A stretch of 11,113 nucleotides of DNA from Bryobacteraceae bacterium (GTDB taxonomy: Bacteria > Acidobacteriota > Terriglobia > Bryobacterales > Bryobacteraceae), in the NCBI GenBank assembly GCA_947456995.1, contig CANGVB010000057.1:1-11113 (forward strand), given 5' to 3'. Of the stretch, positions 1 to 6,146 are shown one piece after another (the first letter of the stretch is position 1; every line of letters starts with the position of its first letter). A model generated the notes under the pieces. That model was not told the DNA's origin and searched no databases. It saw only the letters and a program-made list of their open reading frames with translations. The position numbers were made by a program, and so were the translations under genes.

Positions 1-793
1 GCGCAGCAATCATGGCAATTGCCTCAAGCGCAGCAGCCCGGCTCTGAGGTGACCGACCTCTGGCAAATACTTCTGCCAGATCTGCCAGCGCAGCCTCATT
101 GCGAAAAACACCATTGATCGAAATGGCCCGTGCCTGGATGCGATCATTCAGATCGCGGAGAAGGAAGATCGTCTCACTAGCAGCCGCCTTGTCGCCGGTA
201 AGCTCGATGGCCCGTAAGGCCGCCATCATCATCGGGTCGTCCTTGGACTTCAGCAGAGGATACAGATCCACCAGTGCGGCCTTTGCACGCAAACTGCCCA
301 GAGCCTGCGCTGCCTGCAGCTTTGCGGCCGGGCTTGCGCCATTGGCCAGCACCTTGCGCACTGCCGCAATATCTTCTGGCCGCGCCTGAACGTAAGCATC
401 GATCACGGCTTCATTGGGAGTTTTGGTGATCTTGTCGCCAACGGCTCCCAGTTTGGCTCTGATGCCCTTCTTCACGTATCCGGGTTTGTAGAAATTGACG
501 ATTCCTGCAACCGCGATCCGCTGCACCTCGGCAGCCCCGTCTTCAGAGCTCACGCGCAGGGCGTCAACAGATTCCACGCCCCCTGCTTCAATCAGGGCTT
601 CGGCAGCGGCAAATCGTACCGTCGGGTCAGCGTCTCGCTGATAAGCGGCAATCGAAGGCACGGCATTCTTGCCTTGCTTCGAAAGCGCCTCCAGATTCTT
701 GATCTTGTCCTTCGGACGGTCTTGTGCACAGAGCACTGCAAGGCTAAGTGCAGTGGCGAAAATTGGTTTAGCGAACAAATTCCAGTTCAACAC
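1..793 (-). CDS. Secreted HEAT-repeat protein (3' part beyond window)
   Basis: The minus-strand frame is open from about 793 down to the left edge, about 264 codons, with no stop, so the C-terminus lies outside. The first residues form a signal peptide: a short start, the hydrophobic stretch IFATALSLAVLCA, then QDRPK, with likely cleavage before Q. The rest is Ala/Leu-rich paired helices typical of HEAT_2 repeats, for example DPTVRFAAAEALIEAGG, SPAAKLQAAQALGSLR and SPQSRAAALEAIAMIAA, spaced about 30-40 residues apart. HEAT solenoids usually act as protein-binding scaffolds; no enzymatic motif is visible, so the role is unknown. There is no in-frame ATG at the start. GTG at 793, TTG at 790 and TTG at 778 are possible; GTG was chosen because an AGGA lies about 13 bases upstream, but this is weak. 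All three lie inside the end of mqnD, suggesting translational coupling. Confidence 0.8.
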   Translation of the reverse strand, partial: MLNWNLFAKPIFATALSLAVLCAQDRPKDKIKNLEALSKQGKNAVPSIAAYQRDADPTVRFAAAEALIEAGGVESVDALRVSSEDGAAEVQRIAVAGIVNFYKPGYVKKGIRAKLGAVGDKITKTPNEAVIDAYVQARPEDIAAVRKVLANGASPAAKLQAAQALGSLRAKAALVDLYPLLKSKDDPMMMAALRAIELTGDKAAASETIFLLRDLNDRIQARAISINGVFRNEAALADLAEVFARGRSPQSRAAALEAIAMIAA

Positions 794-1613
794 GGTTTGG
801 AATCAATCCTAGCTCATGACCCATGTCGAGAAGTTTTTGGGCAGCCCGCGGAATCACCTCACCGCAATCCACGGTGTAGTGATTGACGTACATTCCAACA
901 AACTTTTCCGCCAGCGGCTGCTCCATATCGCGAGCAAACTGCATGGCATAGTTGAGTGCTTCTTCCTGATGATCAAGGGCGTACTGGATGCTGTCGTGCA
1001 TCAGGCGGCAGCATTCGCTCTTGATGTTGGCAGGCAGGTCACGAAGGATTGCATTGGCACCCAGCGGGAGCGGCAAATCGTAGGTCTTTTTCCACCAGGC
1101 CCCAAGGTCAACAATCTTGTGAAAGCCACCGCGCCCGTAGGTCAATTGGGCTTCGTGAATCACCAGTCCCGCATCGGCTGAACCTTCGGTAACTGCATCG
1201 AGGATCTTGTCGAAAGGAACCACCACAGCTTCAAAATCAGGCTGCATAATGCGCATCGTGAGATATGCGGTGGTCATCTTGCCGGGCACAGCAATGCGCT
1301 TGCCTTTGAGTTCTTCTACAGCGATGGGTGTTGTGGCAACCACCATCGGGCCGTAACCATCGCCGATGCTCGATCCAGACGCCATCAGTTGGTATTTGTC
1401 GGCAACGTAAGGGTAGGCGTGATAGGAAATCGCCGTCAGGTCATACTCGCCAACCATCGCTTTTTGATTCAGGATCTGGATATCGGAAAGCTGATGGACG
1501 AAATTCACCAGCGGGCTGCGTAATTTCCGGGTCGCCAGTGCGTAGAACATATAGGCGTCGTCAGAGTCTGGGCTATGAGCGCAGACGATATCCCGGACTG
1601 AAGTTTCTTCCAT
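768..1613 (-). CDS. mqnD: 1,4-dihydroxy-6-naphthoate synthase (menaquinone, futalosine pathway)
   Basis: The protein has 281 residues, the usual length for MqnD, which converts cyclic dehypoxanthine futalosine to 1,4-dihydroxy-6-naphthoate, a late step of the futalosine route to menaquinone. It has the periplasmic-binding-protein-like fold of the family but no signal peptide, as expected for a cytosolic enzyme. Visible family features are the N-terminal SPDSDDAYMFYAL (residues 14-26), matching the SPCPND-FxFYAL region, the TTAYL stretch at 114-118, and HEAQLTYGRGG at 153-163, whose His153 matches the catalytic histidine of MqnD. PLGANAILRDL near 184-194 is also typical. ATG at 1613 fits the start of the homologous region although no clear Shine-Dalgarno sequence precedes it. 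The other mqn genes are absent from the window. Generic annotation as an ABC-transporter substrate-binding protein would be the main wrong alternative. Confidence 0.9.
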   Translation of the reverse strand: MEETSVRDIVCAHSPDSDDAYMFYALATRKLRSPLVNFVHQLSDIQILNQKAMVGEYDLTAISYHAYPYVADKYQLMASGSSIGDGYGPMVVATTPIAVEELKGKRIAVPGKMTTAYLTMRIMQPDFEAVVVPFDKILDAVTEGSADAGLVIHEAQLTYGRGGFHKIVDLGAWWKKTYDLPLPLGANAILRDLPANIKSECCRLMHDSIQYALDHQEEALNYAMQFARDMEQPLAEKFVGMYVNHYTVDCGEVIPRAAQKLLDMGHELGLIPNRVELEFVR

Positions 1614-1680
1614 GTCTTTATGGATTCAGTTTAACAAAGGGGGGATTTATAGAAGCCGAAATTGAGTTCGAAGAGGAAGA

Positions 1681-2073
1681 TTAAGCATGTTCTGCGATTG
1701 GCCGCAGTTCGTAGTCCAGCTTGCGAATCACTTCATGCAGGCGATGGAGATTCTCACCAGCATGCGAAAGATCGCCTGAACGGCCCTGCCGCTCCAGCTC
1801 AAAAGCTTCTTTCACCACGGCATCCGCACCAAAGTTGGCAACAGCGCCTTTCAAGGTGTGGGCAGCACGCTCAAGCAGTGGAGAATCCTGACGGGCAACC
1901 GCGTCCTCAATGGCGTTCATGCTGTTGGGATAGTCGTCGAGGAAAATTTTGACAAGCTCAGTCAACAATTCCTCGTCGTCGCCAACGCGGGCCAATGCAG
2001 CTTCACGGTCGAATAAATGTTCTTGCACGTCTTGATGTCTCTGTTTATTAGGAATCGACCAAAGTCGACCCAC
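1681..2073 (-). CDS. Stand-alone HPt phosphotransfer protein
   Basis: This is a 130-residue single-domain histidine phosphotransfer protein. The HPt helix bundle covers roughly residues 20-125. The motif AAHTLKGAVANFG (70-82) contains the phospho-accepting His72 and the Lys75 and Gly76 that accompany it. FDREAALARVGDDEELLTEL (21-40) is the usual N-terminal helix pair. HPt proteins pass a phosphoryl group between receiver domains. The gene starts 20 bp after the hybrid kinase stop on the same strand, so the kinase receiver is its obvious phosphodonor. The receiver that accepts from it is not in the window. The GTG start at 2073 has no strong ribosome-binding site; a second in-frame GTG at 2028 would remove 15 residues without touching the domain. 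Confidence 0.92.
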   Translation of the reverse strand: MGRLWSIPNKQRHQDVQEHLFDREAALARVGDDEELLTELVKIFLDDYPNSMNAIEDAVARQDSPLLERAAHTLKGAVANFGADAVVKEAFELERQGRSGDLSHAGENLHRLHEVIRKLDYELRPIAEHA

Positions 2074-2093
2074 TCTTTAATGCAATTACGCGA

Positions 2094-3185
2094 CTACTTA
2101 GATTTTAGTAGATGTTGTACGCCCAGTACTAGGGTTTTTGGAGAAAAAGGCTTCTGCAATGCAAGATCATCTCCACCGGGGGCATCTTGCAGATATCCAG
2201 AGATAAACATGACGCGAAGGTCTGGATGTAGTAGACGTACCATGCTGGCTACATTCTTCCCCTGCCCGCCCTTGATTTCGAGATCGGTGATCAACAAATC
2301 GATCTTTGCTTCTTTTCGTGCCACCTCGATAGCGCCGTCTTCAGAAGCAGACTCAAGAACCCGGTAATGCCGTTGTTCAAGCACACGGCGAATCAGCGAG
2401 CGCACCCCGTCTTCGTCTTCCACCACCAGAATCACGCCTTCTCTGCCGGCATCAGCCGGCTCATCGGATGGCTGCACGTGCCGGGGCAGGTCCAGAACAA
2501 ATTGGGCACCCTTACCTTGCGCCGATGACAGCTCAATCCGCCCCCCCCACTCGGCGACAGTCTCAGCCACCAGAGCCAGGCCAATACCCGTGCCTTTACC
2601 TTCCGGCTTGGTGGTGAAGAAAGGTTCAAAGATGCGGGGCTGCAATTCGGCCGGAATGCCAGCACCGTTGTCTTCGAAGTCGAGATAGACTCGCTCGCCA
2701 CTAAGCCGTGTACGAACCACGATCCTGCCGCCAACAGGCATGGCATCACGCGCATTCACAATCAGATTCAGCAGCACCTGCTCCACCTGGCTCAAGTGCG
2801 CGAGGATCAACGCCGGCTCTTGAGACAACTCGTAGTCCAGCAGAACAGTTTCGCCCAGCAGCCTCATCAGCATCGGGCGCATACGCGACAGCTCGCGATT
2901 GAGATCCACCGGCACAACCTCAAGACTCTTGCCTCTCGAGAAAGCAAGCAGTTGTTGCGTGAGCGCTGCAGCACGGCCCGAGGCCTTCAGAATCTCTTCA
3001 GCACTTTCTTTTGCAGACCCGCTCATTTGCGGCTCTTCCAGCAAAATGCGAGCATACCCGTCGATAACCATCAACAGGTTGTTAAAGTCGTGAACAACAT
3101 TGCCTGCAAGGCGACCAAGCGTCTCGAGGCGTCGCCGCTGCTGGGCGATGTCGAGGGTGTCAGGGGGCTGTTCGTCGAGAGCCAT
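2094..3185 (-). CDS. Soluble hybrid histidine kinase with C-terminal receiver
   Basis: The protein has 363 residues from ATG at 3185; an in-frame TTG at 3197 would add four. There is no membrane segment, signal peptide, PAS or GAF domain. The order is HisKA dimerisation domain (about 15-85) with VVHDFNNLL and phospho-acceptor His32, HATPase_c (about 130-235), then receiver (about 251-360). The N box is LIVNARDAM (Asn144), the G1 box DNGAG (172-176), the F box FEPFFTTK, and the G2 box GKGTGIGLAL. The receiver keeps the acidic pair Glu256/Asp257, the phospho-acceptor Asp301 in LLITDLEIKG, Ser329 and Lys345 in LQKPF, so both halves look active. VHDFNNLL places it with NtrB-like kinases. It is followed by the HPt gene, giving His-Asp-His of a phosphorelay. 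Lack of an input domain suggests that a partner protein supplies the signal. A G8 run lies in the ATPase coding region. Confidence 0.93.
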   Translation of the reverse strand: MALDEQPPDTLDIAQQRRRLETLGRLAGNVVHDFNNLLMVIDGYARILLEEPQMSGSAKESAEEILKASGRAAALTQQLLAFSRGKSLEVVPVDLNRELSRMRPMLMRLLGETVLLDYELSQEPALILAHLSQVEQVLLNLIVNARDAMPVGGRIVVRTRLSGERVYLDFEDNGAGIPAELQPRIFEPFFTTKPEGKGTGIGLALVAETVAEWGGRIELSSAQGKGAQFVLDLPRHVQPSDEPADAGREGVILVVEDEDGVRSLIRRVLEQRHYRVLESASEDGAIEVARKEAKIDLLITDLEIKGGQGKNVASMVRLLHPDLRVMFISGYLQDAPGGDDLALQKPFSPKTLVLGVQHLLKSK

Positions 3186-3192
3186 CTTGAGA

Positions 3193-3202
3193 TACAATCA
3201 TA
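3193..3202. promoter_or_regulatory. Possible overlapping divergent -10 elements
   Basis: The gap between the kinase and comF genes contains TACAAT on the plus strand (3193-3198) and TATGAT on the minus strand (3202-3197), overlapping by two bases. Both are close to the sigma-70 -10 consensus, but neither has a convincing -35 at 16-18 bp. If the minus element is used, transcription would begin near 3190, only a few bases before the kinase ATG at 3185. That would agree with the missing Shine-Dalgarno sequence there (a leaderless message). This rests on pattern only. Confidence 0.25.
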
Positions 3203-3319
3203 GCTTCAGGGAGGTGCATCTTCGCGACAACTCTGTTTCGCGACCTGATAGATGCGATTAAACCTCGCGGGAAGACGCCAAAAGCGACGCCCCGAGGTAG
3301 ACTTACGGCGGCGCACGAG

Positions 3320-4093
3320 ATAGTCACCAAAGCCGCCGAGGGTGTTCTTGCGCTCACGTTTCCCGACGATTGTAGAATCTGCAACACCCGCCTTTCTGGT
3401 TTCCCCCCTTACCCTGTCTGTCCTTCCTGCCTTGCTCTTCCTGAGCCTCTCTCCGCCGATGCCTTCTGCATCCAGTGTCATGCTCCCTTCCACTCTGAAG
3501 CCGCGCTCGATATCGATGGGCGTTGCCGCCTTTGCCGCAGCGGCTTAACTCACTTTGATGCCATGTATTGCGTAGGTGCCTACGAAGGCCGCCTGCGCTT
3601 GTTGATCCAGTTGTTCAAATACGAATCGATGGAGCGGCTCGGCAAGCCGCTGGGAACTCTCTTGCGCTCGGGCTATCCGCGCGAGCTTAGTTTTGATTGT
3701 TTGGTTCCCATGCCCATCCACCGCCGCCGCCGCCGCGAGCGCGGTTTCAATCAGGCCGAAGTACTGGCGCTCGAACTAACCCAGATCTCGCAGCTCCCTG
3801 TCGAGAAGCTGGTAGTGCGCCGCAGGCATACCGCCAAACAGGCTGGCCTTTCGGGCAAGGAGCGTCGCAAAAATGTCAGCGACGCCTTCGGAGTGCCCAA
3901 CCCCGACCGGGTTCGGGGCAAACGAATTTTGCTGATAGACGACGTGCTCACCACAGGCGCGTCGGCTAATGCTTGCGCTCTCACCCTGAAAAGGGCAGGA
4001 GCGTCGTTTGTCGCAATCTTGGCTCTGGCTCGTGCCGATCGACGGATCGGTGCAGGACCGGAGGCTGCAATCGCCCTTTCGCAGTTTGTCTAA
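3320..4093 (+). CDS. comF: ComF family phosphoribosyltransferase, start codon unclear
   Basis: The frame ending with TAA at 4091-4093 encodes a full ComF-type protein. A four-cysteine-pair zinc-binding region comes first: DDCRICNTRL, VCPSCL, FCIQCH and RCRLCRSG, encoded at about 3365-3540. The type I PRTase domain follows, with the ComF signature RERGFNQAEVLALEL (encoded near 3734-3780) and the PRPP loop RILLIDDVLTTGAS (near 3923-3964). ComF proteins are tied to DNA uptake in competent bacteria; the reaction is not established. The first standard start codon in this frame is ATG at 3563, which would delete the whole zinc-finger region and is therefore unlikely to be the true start. The frame is open back to the stop at 3188, with only CTG, ATA, ATC or ATT available. 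The left end given here (ATA at 3320) is nominal. The stretch GVLALTFPDDC resembles the usual ComF N-terminus and suggests that coding begins around 3320-3350. The HNH gene follows 9 bp downstream. Confidence 0.85.
   Translation: MVTKAAEGVLALTFPDDCRICNTRLSGFPPYPVCPSCLALPEPLSADAFCIQCHAPFHSEAALDIDGRCRLCRSGLTHFDAMYCVGAYEGRLRLLIQLFKYESMERLGKPLGTLLRSGYPRELSFDCLVPMPIHRRRRRERGFNQAEVLALELTQISQLPVEKLVVRRRHTAKQAGLSGKERRKNVSDAFGVPNPDRVRGKRILLIDDVLTTGASANACALTLKRAGASFVAILALARADRRIGAGPEAAIALSQFV
3338..3365 (+). other. Candidate start signal and -1 slippery heptamer for comF
   Basis: GAGG at 3338-3341 is followed after 6 bases by TTG at 3348, an ideal ribosome-binding arrangement, but this TTG is one frame away from ComF. 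Its codons read TTG CGC TCA CGT TTC CCG. The sequence TTTCCCG at 3359-3365 fits the X XXY YYZ pattern in that frame. A -1 slip there gives TTT CCC and continues with GAC GAT TGT, the first ComF zinc-finger codons. A single missing base in the T3C3 run, as a mutation or assembly error, would explain the same facts. The alternative is a non-standard start codon in the ComF frame. Confidence 0.3.
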
Positions 4094-4097
4094 GGAG
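4092..4097 (+). promoter_or_regulatory. Ribosome-binding site of the HNH gene
   Basis: AAGGAG starts inside the comF TAA stop and ends 5 bases before ATG 4103. It fixes the HNH start and points to translational coupling with comF. Confidence 0.8.
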
Positions 4098-4102
4098 CCC
4101 CG

Positions 4103-4651
4103 ATGACTGAACGAATGCACGATCGACACGGCCTCGATCGTCTCCACAAGCCCGTGCTGGTGCTCAACGCCAGCTTCGAGCCCATCAATGTGTGTGCCGC
4201 GCGGCGTGCCCTGGTGCTGATACTCAAAGGCGCCGCCAGCGCCGAAGAGCATTCCCAGGCGCACGTTCATTCTTCCCGCAAGGACATGCGCCTGCCCAGT
4301 GTGATCCGTCTGCACGATTACCGCCGGATTCCGCAACAGACTCGCTCTCTGTCACGCAAGAACATTCTGATGCGCGACAAGTACACCTGCCAGTACTGCC
4401 AGAAGATCATGCCGGCCGGCGAGCTCACGCTCGATCACGTGATGCCCCGCTCCCGCGGCGGCCCATCCAGTTGGGAGAATCTCGTCGCCTGCTGCCACCC
4501 CTGCAACAACCGCAAAGGCAACCGCACGCCTGACGAGGCGGCCTTCCGCTTGCTCAAACCACCCAAGCCCTTCAGCCTCCATACTTCGCGCCATCTGATG
4601 CGATTGCTGGCAAGAAGTGATGAGCAGTGGCGCAAGTACCTCTTTTATTGA
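4103..4651 (+). CDS. HNH endonuclease family protein
   Basis: The 182-residue protein belongs to the widespread bacterial HNH group that begins with [14 protein letters not shown] (18-31). The zinc-stabilised beta-beta-alpha nuclease fold lies at about 85-145. CQYC (Cys96, Cys99) and CHPC (Cys131, Cys134) are the zinc ligands. [12 protein letters not shown] (109-120) carries the Asp111-His112 metal and catalytic pair, and [15 protein letters not shown] (126-140) carries the conserved asparagines. The residues needed for nuclease activity are therefore present, but the biological target of this group is not known. ATG at 4103 is well supported by AAGGAG at 4092-4097, which overlaps the comF stop codon, so the two genes are probably co-translated. 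No signal peptide or membrane segment is seen. It stands in an ordinary operon and is not inside an intron or intein. Confidence 0.92.
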   Translation: MTERMHDRHGLDRLHKPVLVLNASFEPINVCAARRALVLILKGAASAEEHSQAHVHSSRKDMRLPSVIRLHDYRRIPQQTRSLSRKNILMRDKYTCQYCQKIMPAGELTLDHVMPRSRGGPSSWENLVACCHPCNNRKGNRTPDEAAFRLLKPPKPFSLHTSRHLMRLLARSDEQWRKYLFY

Positions 4652-4665
4652 GACAATTTGGAGGC

Positions 4666-4741
4666 GGGCCCTTAGCACAACGGTTAGTGCAGCAGACTCA
4701 TAATCTGTTGGTTGTTGGTTCAAATCCAACAGGGCCCACCA
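4666..4741 (+). tRNA. tRNA-Ile2 (anticodon CAU, read as AUA after lysidine change)
   Basis: A complete cloverleaf can be folded. The acceptor GGGCCCT (4666-4672) pairs with AGGGCCC (4731-4737). The D arm is GCAC/GTGC with GG in the loop. The anticodon stem GCAGA/TCTGT holds the loop CTCATAA, and the T arm is GTTGG-TTCAAAT-CCAAC. Discriminator A is at 4738, with CCA encoded at 4739-4741. The G1-C72 pair rules out initiator tRNA. Among CAU tRNAs it resembles isoleucine tRNA-2: the sequence around the anticodon (GACTCATAATC) and the TTGGT and CAGGG segments match that type. C4-G69 and C5-G68, known recognition pairs for the lysidine enzyme TilS, are present. It would then read AUA once C34 is converted to lysidine. 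Elongator tRNA-Met is the alternative. It lies 14 bp after the HNH stop on the same strand, so it may be made from the comF-HNH transcript. Confidence 0.95.
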
Positions 4742-4745
4742 ACCC

Positions 4746-6146
4746 CTACGGCTGCACGGGCGCCAGCGACAACTGATACTCCTGCGCTTCGAGTTCCTCA
4801 GCCTTCTCCTTCGCGAGCAACTCTCTCAACTTCGCCCCCATCCGCGAAGCGTCTGCCTGGCGGCCTTGCTTCTTGTAGAGCGTCATGAGTTGATAGACAG
4901 TAGCGCGATGTGATGGATCCAGCTTCAAGGCTGCCTCCAGTTGTAAGAGCCCTTGCTGTGTCGCACCATCCTGCGCTAGCGTTTTGCCCAGCAAGCTCCT
5001 GGCCGCAACATTGGATGGTTCGCGAGCAATTACCGCAGCCAACAAGTTTTTCGCCTCCGCCTTGTCCGCATTCGAGGGACTATCAAAGAGCAGCGCCCGG
5101 GCCAGCGTCAAAGCCACCATTGGCTCATTGGCAGGCAGTTTGCGCAATACCTTCACAGCCTCCCCGGCAAGCCCCAACTGCATCAGTGTCGATGCCGTCG
5201 CCACCTCCCCTAGCCCGCTCTTTGGAGCCAGCCGCCGTGCCTCTGCAAAGAGCACCTCTGCCTTCTCTGTCTCTCCCAGGCGAACACGAAATACCCCCAG
5301 CGCCGTCAGCAGTCGAACCGAGCTTGGATTGTTCCGTACACCCGCTTCCAGAATCGAGATGCCAAGCTCAATTGCATTCTGATCGAGACACATCAAAGCA
5401 AGCTCCTGGAAGAGCCGCTCATCGTTTGGATACTGTCGCACAGCAGCTTGCAGCACCTCAAGTGCCTTCGGAACTTGCTTCAACGCTTTCAACGCACCAC
5501 CACGCAAGCTCAACGAATCGGCGTCGTCGAGACCCTGAAGCGCCTCCAGTGTCTGAGCAGCACTGCCAGCCCGCCAGTAACTGAGAGCCAGATTGAATCG
5601 AGTGGGCGGGTGTTCGCGCAGCTTCAAAAGCGATTCAAAGTCTGTGGCTGCATCCATCCACCGTTCCAGCGAAAAATGACAAACACCTTGTTGCCAACGC
5701 ACAATCGGCTTTTGTTCCACCTTGGCCAGGTGTGTCAAGGCTGTCGCGCAGTCCCGCTTTTCAAAGGCAAGTTCACCCAGCATGGAATGCGCCACTGGAT
5801 TGTTGGGGTCTAACCTCACGATCGACGCAAGTGTGGCTTGCGCCCTCGGATCCCGCGCTTCAAACTCCAACTGTGCAGCGGCCTGCAGTGCCGGAGCATA
5901 AGACGGCGACACCTTCAGGGCGCTTCGAAAGGCTTTCAACCCGCCGCTGTTATCGCCCATCCCTCGCAGCGAGAATCCCTTCAGAGCCCAAAGAGCAGCA
6001 CTGGATGGCTGCGTCTTCAAATCCTGATCGCAGGCCTGATTGGCCTCCGCAAACTTTCCCGCTTTCAATAAATCCCGAATGGCGGCGACGTCGGCAAACG
6101 CCGGCACCGCCGCCATCATGAAAAACAGAATCCAGCTAGAATGCAA
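4746..6146 (-). CDS. Secreted tetratricopeptide-repeat protein
   Basis: From TTG at 6146 the protein has 466 residues. A signal peptide (HSSWILFFMMAAVPAFA, cleavage about residue 18-19 before DVAAIRD) is followed by about a dozen TPR-type helix pairs up to residue 440, for example SSAALWALKGFSLRGMGDN, NPVAHSMLGELAFEKRDCA and NVAARSLLGKTLAQDGATQ, and a charged tail (LLAKEKAEELEAQEYQL). TPR proteins bind other proteins; no enzyme domain is present. The role is probably periplasmic, since there is no later membrane segment. The TTG start was chosen because GGAG lies at 6156-6153 with a 6-base spacer and because it gives a compact signal peptide. In-frame ATG codons at 6182 and 6209 are alternatives without as good a site. 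The start overlaps the stop of the receptor gene by 11 bases, so coupled expression and a shared function are likely. Confidence 0.88.
   Translation of the reverse strand: MHSSWILFFMMAAVPAFADVAAIRDLLKAGKFAEANQACDQDLKTQPSSAALWALKGFSLRGMGDNSGGLKAFRSALKVSPSYAPALQAAAQLEFEARDPRAQATLASIVRLDPNNPVAHSMLGELAFEKRDCATALTHLAKVEQKPIVRWQQGVCHFSLERWMDAATDFESLLKLREHPPTRFNLALSYWRAGSAAQTLEALQGLDDADSLSLRGGALKALKQVPKALEVLQAAVRQYPNDERLFQELALMCLDQNAIELGISILEAGVRNNPSSVRLLTALGVFRVRLGETEKAEVLFAEARRLAPKSGLGEVATASTLMQLGLAGEAVKVLRKLPANEPMVALTLARALLFDSPSNADKAEAKNLLAAVIAREPSNVAARSLLGKTLAQDGATQQGLLQLEAALKLDPSHRATVYQLMTLYKKQGRQADASRMGAKLRELLAKEKAEELEAQEYQLSLAPVQP

Noticed and set aside
330..346. 17-base identical sequence also found at 8840-8856
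   Set aside because: Both copies encode the peptide NGASP in the same frame of unrelated proteins (HEAT and receptor). There is no extended similarity, so this is chance rather than a repeat element.
1614..1680. Separate promoter or small RNA upstream of mqnD
   Set aside because: A TATAAA is present on the minus strand but no matching -35 element or stable fold could be seen, so it is not listed as a feature.
4103..4651. HNH protein as a homing endonuclease or mobile-element nuclease
   Set aside because: The sequence belongs to a stand-alone HNH group found in chromosomes, is coupled to comF and has no intron, intein or transposon signs around it.
4666..4741. Initiator or elongator tRNA-Met
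   Set aside because: The G1-C72 pair excludes initiator tRNA. C4-G69 and C5-G68 and the arms around the anticodon fit isoleucine tRNA-2 better than elongator Met, though only a model score would be final.
4661..4760. tRNA 3' end as an integration site of a mobile element
   Set aside because: No integrase, direct repeat of the tRNA end or phage-like gene was found next to it; the neighbours are ordinary genes.
4910..5584. 224-codon plus-strand frame, rich in Pro and Ser
   Set aside because: It is antisense to the TPR repeats and has low-complexity composition typical of a shadow frame.
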